Source: Anticarsia gemmatalis (taxonomy: Eukaryota; Arthropoda; Insecta; Lepidoptera; Erebidae). Taken from it: a stretch of DNA of 64,000 nucleotides. A program made the translations under genes and the position numbers. Shown here in pieces: positions 55,736-64,000 of the stretch (position 1 is its first letter; every line of letters begins with the position of its first letter). The stretch covers positions 6,458,501-6,522,500 of the forward strand of contig NC_134770.1 in NCBI RefSeq assembly GCF_050436995.1, read 5' to 3'. Below the pieces are notes generated by a model. That model saw only the letters and a program-made list of their open reading frames with translations. It was not told the DNA's origin and did not search any database.

Positions 55736-58376
55736 AGACAGTTTAAATGAGAAAGAATTTTTACTTTTCCTTAAGAACTGATTAAAGAACTATAAATAAA
55801 ATAAATAGCATATTTATATGGACAATTTATTGACGGAAGTACAGAAAGGGACTGTGTTTAAAAGTTCAGTTATGTAACATATTACGTCAACTTGTATTTA
55901 TAACTTCACGCTGTAACTTGTAGGGAGTGCGCAGAACAGGTTCGTTTACATATTTTGGTGAAAACCGGTTGATTTCTGGTTAAAGGTTAACGGAAAAGCC
56001 CTTTATAGCTTTAATAATAACTGGGCTATTTATTTTGAGTTTATTAACTTTTTAATTTAGTTTAAATTTATCTTTCTGTTTGAATATTTAGTTAATTATA
56101 TCCTGTGATCCTACTTATATTATAGATGCGAAAGTTTGTAAGTATAGACGGATGGATGTATGTTTACGTTTCGCCATTAATCGCCACCTCAGCCTTCTAA
56201 CCTAACCTACCCATGTCGGTTTGCCCAAAACTTCTTCTTTATAACTATATTACGGTATATAATTATATCCCTAGGGATATAACTATGTTACGGCTTTATC
56301 TATCTTACTGCGACATATGCATGTTACACGAAAAAACTACTAGATTACCGGATTTTAATGTAATTTGGTAGCCCATCAGATTATAAGCTGAATTAACACA
56401 TAATGTACTTTGAACGCTGGGAAAGTATTTTTTTTAACCGACTTCAAAAAAAGAGGAGGTTCTCTATTCGACTGTATGTTTTTTTTAAGCATTCATGACT
56501 TTACCGCTGAATGGATTTGTATGAAATATAGGCGCCCGGTGATTCGTTTCGGGTTCTTCTTCACATATTCGATTTGTCTAGGCCTATTAATGGCGAAACG
56601 AATATATGTGTAGCAAGCCTTATGGCCCAGTTGATTAAAACCATAAATAATATAACATTTTGTCTACAATGTCAATAATGTGATCGTAAACTATTCACTT
56701 GCCAGTACATCGTGTCGGAAATCACTCCGGCAGACAGTCGATGTACAAAGTCAATGAATTATAGCGCTTCCTATGTATGTAACACACGCGATTAAATAAC
56801 TGCGGTTATGTGAGTGGATTAGGTTAAGTTGTGATTATAAAGGCCGGGTTTTGGATGGGTGAACAAGAGATTAGTGTAGATGTTAATTTGACATTTCTAG
56901 GTCAGTGGTTTAAATTGAGATAAGAAAATGTTTATAAATTTCATTTCAATGTTTTAACTCTATCTTAGGCTTTCACGGCTAGACCTATCTCTAATAACAA
57001 AGTATTTCGACTTTAAAAAAAGAGGCGGTTTTCAATTCGATACGAAATTTATATCTATTTTTCACACATACGTAAAATCACACCTTCTTCCCATGGGGCA
57101 TAGACTAGAAAATTTCTATTTTTAAAGCTGGCCAGTACGAAGTATAAACCTTATACATTTTATAAAGCCTATATGCATTATTCATACACTGCCTGCTCCC
57201 AAAGAACTGGGCGTGATAATACAGTAAACATTTTTGTTTTTTTCGTCATGAATGCATTACTGCATGTCCCGCTCCAGGGAGGAAGCGGGGGTCTGTCGGG
57301 CTCTCCCGCCAGCTAGGCGTTCCAGTCTTTTAAATTTGGGCATACCGACTAAAAACCTGACGGTGTCCCTTCAACAGTCACCATAAAATGGCCAGGACGC
57401 GGTTCCTCTAATTGTATACTCCGCGTCCCCAGTAACCATCTTGCAAAAACATTCACCTTTCACAATTTCTCAATGCGCTGATACGCAAGGAGTGTATTTC
57501 CACATGTCCCATATTACGGCTCTTCATTCCTACCTGGTGATTATGTCTTCATCTAATTGTGTGATCGTTTTGACGTAATAGACTGCTTCTTGTAATTAAG
57601 GTCTATGGTTCGATTAGCAGGTCATGCAAGGTGCTTTTATAGTTCTGCTATGCAAGTACATAAATGATTTTGTCACAGGTCGATCGTAGATCTAATTATG
57701 TAGTTTTAATTGTAGGTATATACTTATCTTTTAAATAATATAAAACTTGGTTGTTTTTAATAAAGGATAAGGAGAAGGTTTTTCTAGTCTCGGAGTGTTG
57801 TAACAATATCTGCATACATTAAAGACGCCAATAATTTTAAATTAACTTCACAAAAATTGTAATTATCAATGTCCTGTCATTGTGATTTTTATAACAAAGA
57901 CGCGTCTTTTTGAATATCTGAAAAACTACTCGTCAGATCTGAAACAATGCAAGCAATAAAACAGGGTTTTTCAAAATCGGTCTACCAAAAGAACAAATAT
58001 AAAAAACGTTTACATTTCCTGGCAATCAAATTCATTGACAATAATTATCTCTAACTTGTTCCCATTGGCCACTGACTAAATTAAAATCCAATAACGGAAA
58101 CTTCAAGGGATACCATCATGAAACCAGGTCAGCTGTCATCTTACACTGTATCTAAAAATACGTAGATGAAGGAAAGTAGTAAACTCATAGCGAAAGTGTA
58201 ATAAGATCAGCGCAGTGCAGTGTGCTGTGGTTTCCATATAATTGTGTTACCTTAGGGCGTGTAGGGAGTTTACACTCATTTCATATGAGACATACGCGGT
58301 TCGGATTATGTAGAACTTTATTTACTTTTAAAGAATGATTCTGAGACTAGAATAAGCTCTGCGTAAACTATACTAA

Positions 58377-58630
58377 TCTATACTAATATTATAAAGCTTA
58401 AGACTTTGTTTGTTTGTTTGTTTGAACGCGCTAATCTCAGGAACTACTGGTCCGATTTTAAAAATTCTTTCAGTGTTAGATAGCCCATTTATTGAGGAAG
58501 GCTATAGGCTATATATATCATCACGCTACGACCAATAGAAACAGAGTATCAGTAAAAAAAACAAAAACGGGTAAAATTGTGACTTATTCTCTCTTATGTC
58601 ACGCAAGCGAAGTTGCGCGGGTCAGCTAGT
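58377..58630 (-). repeat. RTE-like repeat R, copy 4
   Basis: Complete copy with tttgtttgtttgtttg microsatellite and cgaagttgcgcgggtcagct end. Confidence 0.75.
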
Positions 58631-59241
58631 TAGTTAATATATCCTCCGCATTGGCGCTAGTATCTTGACAATATGTCGCCACAATTTAATTGATTTAAAT
58701 GACTTTACCATAAATGAAAGTACCACTCATCCTTACAACACATTCCTATCTACTCCCAAGGACATATAGATGTAATTCTCGCCGTTTATATTTAAAAATC
58801 TTAAATTATAGGTTATAGTCGTAAAGAGCAATTATATTACACCATGTATTAATTTGATGTTCATCGTTAATAGTTAAACTATAATATAAAGGTACTATTT
58901 AATAAAAAGGTTGCGATGATATTAATAAAACTGCAATAAACCTTCTCTTCAATATTTCAAAATGAACACGTATACTACGTATAGTAAAGGAATGCACATA
59001 AAGGTGCTTTGATTTTTGTACCCAATTTTCGTGACGAAATGATAGTGTTTTATATTTTAAAGGCTTAAAGGGCATAAAGATACACTTAATAAAATGTAAT
59101 AAAATCCTAAATGTCGGCTTGTTTGGTTACCTGAAACAAAAAAATAAATAAGTCGAGTTTGAGAAATCCTTTTCCGCCGACTTTATTTTATAGCATGCTA
59201 GTATGATGATAGACTATCTATGACCACACTACGAGGAATAT

Positions 59242-59357
59242 CCCCCGGTTTCTGAGGTACACTTTGCGGTAGTTTATCTATTCAATAGCGTTTAAACTCA
59301 TATAAAAAAACGCTGTTGAATACATAAACTACCGCTAAATGTACTCAGAAAACCGGG
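59242..59357 (+). mobile_element. Hairpin MITE family H, copy 3
   Basis: cccccggtttctgaggtaca paired with aatgtactcagaaaaccggg. A half copy (left arm only) is at about 49241-49290. Confidence 0.75.
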
Positions 59358-59567
59358 CATAAATCAGCTTGGGAGAAATAGGCATAGTATCTACTTTACA
59401 TGTACCGTGCAGTACTGAACATATTAGTAGTATAGTTGTACCAGACTGCACCTGATCGCACTAAATACTTACTTTCCTTTTTGATACCATTACAAAGTAC
59501 TACTGGTTATATTTAGAGCAGCTTATAATAGAACTGGACTGGGAGATTACTAATTATTTTAGAATCA

Positions 59568-59650
59568 CTACGTCTGTAGCACGGGTAGTGTATGTGACTG
59601 TCGAGACAGGTCTCGGGTTTTAATCCCAGAGTTTAGGTCAGGTCTTTTTT
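59568..59650 (+). mobile_element. SINE B head fragment
   Basis: gcacgggtagtgtatgtgac and ctcgggttttaatccc. Directly followed by a minus-strand SINE C. Confidence 0.5.
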
Positions 59651-59654
59651 TTAT

Positions 59655-59886
59655 TGGACAACTCGCGCACGGTCATTTGATTCCAAGCCAAGCAGAGCTT
59701 GTACTATAATAACCAAATAACTGATAAACATTCTTATATATTTCTAAATACATACTTATAAAGATAAATTGTCAATCAAACTCCAAACAGATACTCGTGC
59801 TCATCGGACAAATACTCAATTAGAACTCACCACACGCGAGGCTACGGTTATTGCGGTGATCACTTTAACCATTGCGCCAAACGTCT
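59655..59886 (-). mobile_element. tRNA-derived SINE C
   Basis: gcgcacggtcatttgattcc at one end and aaccattgcgccaaacg at the tRNA-like head. Confidence 0.65.
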
Positions 59887-60071
59887 ATTTTATATATGTA
59901 CATATTTCTTGTTTTTAAAATGGTTGTAAAAGAAAAGAGGATAACGTCTACAGCACCTTCTATTATTATTAAATAATAAAAAAACACTTCATTTTCAAAT
60001 CTCTAATTACTAAAACAAGAATCTAATCACACAATTTAATCCACTTATCATCAAAAACATCTAACACTCAC

Positions 60072-60140
60072 CTCATTGACACAATAAAACAATATCACTT
60101 TCAGTTTCATTGAAAACCGGCCGCCATTACGTTCTCGGTC
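60072..60140 (-). promoter_or_regulatory. Alternative candidate first exon/promoter (minus strand)
   Basis: On the minus strand ttataattg is followed by a GC-rich stretch including aatggcggcc, then AATGAG before donor gtgagt (donor at 60071-60070). It could be a distal promoter of the same gene or of nothing. Low confidence. Confidence 0.25.
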
Positions 60141-60892
60141 GGTACAAACAATTATAAAGTTACATCAACCTCCCACGGCTGTTTGTAAGTAAATATCATA
60201 GATATTATGTAATTTTTTAAATTATTTCTGCTATTCTGATAGTTATCTACGAAGTTAGACTGTTTTGCAGTTGGCATGTGAACTTTTGTAAAGAAATTAA
60301 TTAAGAAATGATTTATTAATTTTCGTGGAATGAATAAGGTTACGTTACTTTAAAGATTAACCCTCTTATTCATAAAAATATATGAAGTTATGAAAGGCTT
60401 ATAAAAAGTTTTTTTTCTTTCACTCCTTAGCGAAATGAAAAAGAGAAAACATATTTTAGTAGTATTTTATCTAAAATTGGTTTATAGTGTGTTTATGAAT
60501 AAGAGGGTAAGTATTTGATATAGTTAATGTTGGGAATCAACCCCGACATAAAATAACTAGGAGACAATCGCAGGCCAGAAATCAATATACAAAATTGTAA
60601 CGGAGTAATGATAAGCTCAAGCAATGTACCTATAGCTTATTGTAAATAGCTTTTTGTTATTTTTGTACGTACATCTTTCTAATTACATAACTGAATCATT
60701 AAGATTGAATCTTAAACCCTTTCAAAAGATAATATACTAATTAAACAAATTGGATCACTGATAGAAGTTTTAGTTAGTCGTATTTCGAGTAATAGTAAAT
60801 AAGTAGTTTTTGTATGACTTTGCCAAGTTTCTGTAACGCGAACTTAGCAAAAATATTATTTTTTCATACGTCCTTCTATCGCGTTATTTATA

Positions 60893-61150
60893 CACTAGCT
60901 GACCCGCGCAACTTCGCTTGCGTCACATAAGAGAGAATGGGTGAAATTCTTCCCCGTTTTTGTAATATTTTTTACTGGTACTCTGCTTCTATTGGTCGTA
61001 GCTTGATGATATATAGCTTATAGCCTTTGTCGATAAATGGGCTATCTAACACTGAAAGAATTTTTCAAATCGGATCAGTAGTTCCTGAGATTTGCGCGTT
61101 CAAACAAACAAGCAAACAAACTCTTCAGCTTTATAATATTAGTATAGATA
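60893..61150 (+). repeat. RTE-like repeat R, copy 5
   Basis: actagctgacccgcgcaact to ataatattagtatagata. Confidence 0.75.
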
Positions 61151-61717
61151 GTATAGATTTCTATGTAAAATGTCACACATTGCAATGGCCGTGTAAGTAA
61201 GGAACTATTGCATACTTATGTAAACAGAATGCAACAAGTGAGAGGCTGCAAACTTGTTTACATACGCGTTACAACTTGTGCAACCTAACAATATCATATT
61301 GTAATCTATAATTGCGATAGTTATCTTGAGAAATACGCGAAAAACACAAAAATGCGGTGATACCGAGGTCATATGGTAGCTACAGATAGTGAATAATTGA
61401 TTCGAATACCGTTTAAAATAATATGATGATCAATTTGGGAACCTTCCTTGAAGAGAAGATGGGCTACTTCCTACAACTATAGCAACCGGTAAGCTATTAA
61501 CAAGATTTGTATGAAAACCTGAATAGCGCCTCTAGCGGGCGCCTTAGGAATTAAATTTGCAGTACATTTTAAGTGTCAAACTCTCGTTATTTGATAGTAT
61601 GAAATCGCGCAAGTAGATATTAATTGCCCTAAGAAGTAACTTAAAATATCAGTCTTTAGTCAGAAAGGTTTTTATGCCTATCTTTCAACACGATTGAGAT
61701 CGAAAGTTATACTTAAA

Positions 61718-61961
61718 CTAGCTGACCCGCGCAACACATAAGAGAGAATGCGTCTAATATTTTCCCCGTTTTTGTAACATTTTTTACTCGTACTCTGCTC
61801 CTATTGGTCGTAGCGTGATGATATATAGCCTATAGCGCTCCTCGATAAATGGGCTATCTAACACTGAAAGAATTTTTCAAATCGGACCAGGAGTTCCTGA
61901 GATTAGCGCGTTCAAACAAACAAACAAACAAACACTTCAGCTATATAATATTAGTATAGAT
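61718..61961 (+). repeat. RTE-like repeat R, copy 6
   Basis: Starts actagctgacccgcgcaac and lacks the next 15 or so bases of the family; ends ataatattagtataga. Confidence 0.75.
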
Positions 61962-62529
61962 CTAGATCAAACTCCCAGTTTAATAACGTAAACAAAAAAC
62001 CGTTTAAACAGCACACATTCCATGATTTCTTGGTTTATTTTGTAACAGACTCGTTTCATATTTGTTTACATAATACTTAATACGCACATCGTGTGTGCAC
62101 GACACTCAAACCACTTAGAATTTAGCAATACTCATCGAAAACACTTTTTGCGGTTATCAAGATAGGCTGATTGAGTAAAAGAGTAAGTACTTGCTGTTGT
62201 CGTGCTGTGATTTCGTTTGCGTAGACTTTATAAATGAAAACGAAAAATGTTGACAACCTCTTGTATCTTTCAGTGAAAGTCCCATTCAAATCGGTTTAGA
62301 CGTTCCGGAGATTAGCCAGAACAACCAAGAAAAATACATAAAATTTTTAAAAAAATTAGTTATTTGTAGTTTACTAGTGTGTTAATAACTGTATTTATTT
62401 AATAAGCACTTAAAAAACACAGTGAGGTATTCTGAAATGGCGAACATATTTTTAATTTTTTTATGGTGGGCTGCCTATATTTATTTTCAAAAGTAATTTC
62501 GTTAACGAACGAAATTCTTGAACCTTGAT

Positions 62530-62660
62530 AATAACACAGACTTACAAAAGTTAAGCAACTTTAAGTGCGGTCGACCTTTGGATGGGTGGCTTTTATTATT
62601 TTAAGTAAAGATAATATTGTTAAACGCAATTATGTAGTTGTGGTATTTAAAGTGCGATCA
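62530..62660 (+). repeat. 5S-like repeat fragment, copy 3
   Basis: aagttaagcaactttaagtg and tttggatgggtggc keep the same two boxes in order. Strongly decayed. Confidence 0.35.
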
Positions 62661-63482
62661 ATTCAAGTACCGACAACTGGTCGTAATGGTCTTACATCAC
62701 AAAATTGACCGCAAATTTGCTAAAGTGCGTAGACCTGATGGATTTAAGATTATTTTATGTAACTACGCTAATATTTATATTACAATAGATTAAATAGAAA
62801 ATGCGAATATCCATCCTTTAATCCGTTACGTAAAAGTAAATTAATGAATGAAGAAAAAAACATTATTAAGAAAAAAAAATTAAGTTAAAAATAGATGTTA
62901 AACCCATTTTGATGAAGTTTTGCATTGAGATATACATATGTAGTTGAAGATCCTGTTCTTAACATGAGCAATATTTTTTCAAACTTCAATCCCTAACTAG
63001 AGGGTTGAAATAGGTAAGGCATATGAAAGGAGCCGCGTTGGACAGCTACTTTTAAAGCAAAAGAACCTACTTTCCGCATTTTTTAATACAGAGGTCATTG
63101 ACCCACAAAATACCTACATTCAGATCCGCTCACAACAATGACAGATTATTACGTATTATCACTCCACATCAGTCATGCTCGGAACCATTCAGTAAGTAGT
63201 AATCAAGAGGTTCATTAATACATGACGCAACGAGCGGCGCCGCGGGCGAGAGTAAGTGGAACAATTTGTTATATTATATAGGAATGCCCGAATATTAGTG
63301 CGATTTATAATACAGGTGATTTGAGTGGAATTGTGAAGGTGTGGATAAGATACAATTTTAGTTAGTGATTACTTTGAGTAATTTTCGCGTATATTTTATG
63401 ATAAGTTAGAAAGATAGTAGGTAAGTCAGAAATATTTAAATGTTTTATTTTGTATTTCTTGTTATGGCTACTTAACACAAGC

Positions 63483-63641
63483 GCAGAGCTGTCAATACCC
63501 AGCATTATCGCTCGAATGCTAGATACAAATAACCCCGGCAGCCCTACCGCCGGCACTGTGTGCACGAGCCCTTACAGTGGCAACAGAAATATATTATCTG
63601 TGAACATTTCAACTGTCGAACTATCGAGGTTCATGACATAA
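63483..63641 (+). CDS. Possible exon of an unidentified + strand gene
   Basis: After cacaagcgcag the frame reads SCQ... or, in the longest open frame, AELSIPSIIARMLDTNNPGS onward to RFMT-stop at 63639-63641. Base composition rises in GC relative to the flanks. About 240 bases upstream a GC-rich segment (63228-63250) ends at a consensus donor gtaagt on the same strand, as a first exon would. No family recognised; may be chance. Confidence 0.22.
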   Translation, partial: AELSIPSIIARMLDTNNPGSPTAGTVCTSPYSGNRNILSVNISTVELSRFMT

Positions 63642-64000
63642 AGACAGACAGCGAAGTCTTAGTAATATGGTCCCGTTTTTACCATTTAGGTACGAAATCA
63701 TAAAAACCAAAAGCTAGTAATGAACCAGACCTTAAAAAAATTATATTCTAGGAAACAATAGCCTTATTTTCCAACTTATAGCAAAAGTAAATACATTTTA
63801 TCTGCCTATGGTCATCATCGTTATACGAACTACCAATCTATACTCGCGCCATTACAAACGTGCGAACTACGTCATCATCAAAAATAATCATAGGAATGTG
63901 ACAATGTGTAAGTGGAAGCGAGAAACTCCGATAAAAGGACATGACTTAGTTCGTACGTTTAAAATGGCCTGAGTATAATAACTTAACAGTCAGTCTGTCA

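Larger units (their letters stand above)
54001..63482. other. Upstream/intergenic DNA, mostly repeats
   Basis: It holds a 5S-like repeat (55518), RTE-like copies (58377, 60893, 61718), a hairpin MITE (59242), SINE B and C copies (59568-59886), a GC-rich repeat-like stretch (57250-57430) of unknown kind, and possible promoter sequence near 60.1 kb. No supported gene. Confidence 0.6.

Overview
The window is eukaryotic and almost certainly lepidopteran (moth or butterfly) nuclear DNA. Short GC-rich exons with GT-AG introns sit in an AT-rich background. The background is full of tRNA-derived SINEs, RTE-like tails ending TATAATATTAGTATAGAT, palindromic MITEs, a TTAA-flanked piggyBac-like MITE and TA-flanked mariner-like MITEs. 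The repeat types recall noctuoid moths, but I cannot name the species.

Layout. (1) Positions 1-25047, + strand: the 3' part of a par-1/MARK serine/threonine kinase gene, reconstructed as 18 exons whose phases all agree (683 codons plus TGA). It covers most of the kinase domain, the UBA domain, a low-complexity spacer with the probable aPKC site, and the C-terminal KA1 domain ending in the family-typical KIANELKL. Its 5' exons lie before the window. (2) Positions 25048-25536: directly after the par-1 TGA, the same frame stays open for 162 more codons with almost every third position G or C, ending ...PELFDF-stop. This looks like coding sequence and is the best candidate here for something undescribed: a stop-codon-readthrough (or alternatively spliced) C-terminal extension of Par-1. 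(3) About 25.5-28.1 kb: 3' UTR and convergent intergenic DNA with several AATAAA signals. (4) Positions 28648-40177, - strand: a gene for a secreted Val/Pro-rich protein of about 1095 residues with (V/I)PYPVEK-type repeats, resembling insect cuticular/extracellular matrix proteins. Its start codon is the last three bases of one exon and the signal peptide is on the next. A non-coding first exon is proposed near 53.9 kb, with an alternative near 60.1 kb. (5) About 40-64 kb: intron and upstream DNA made largely of interspersed repeats, with one possible unrelated + strand exon near 63.5 kb.

The two genes converge and show no functional link. Par-1 acts inside the cell on polarity and microtubules; the PYPVEK protein is exported. 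The 9.1-kb par-1 intron 14 (numbered from the first exon seen here) also holds a candidate short alternative last exon (15750-15768, AATAAA 51 bases later) that would give a kinase lacking KA1.
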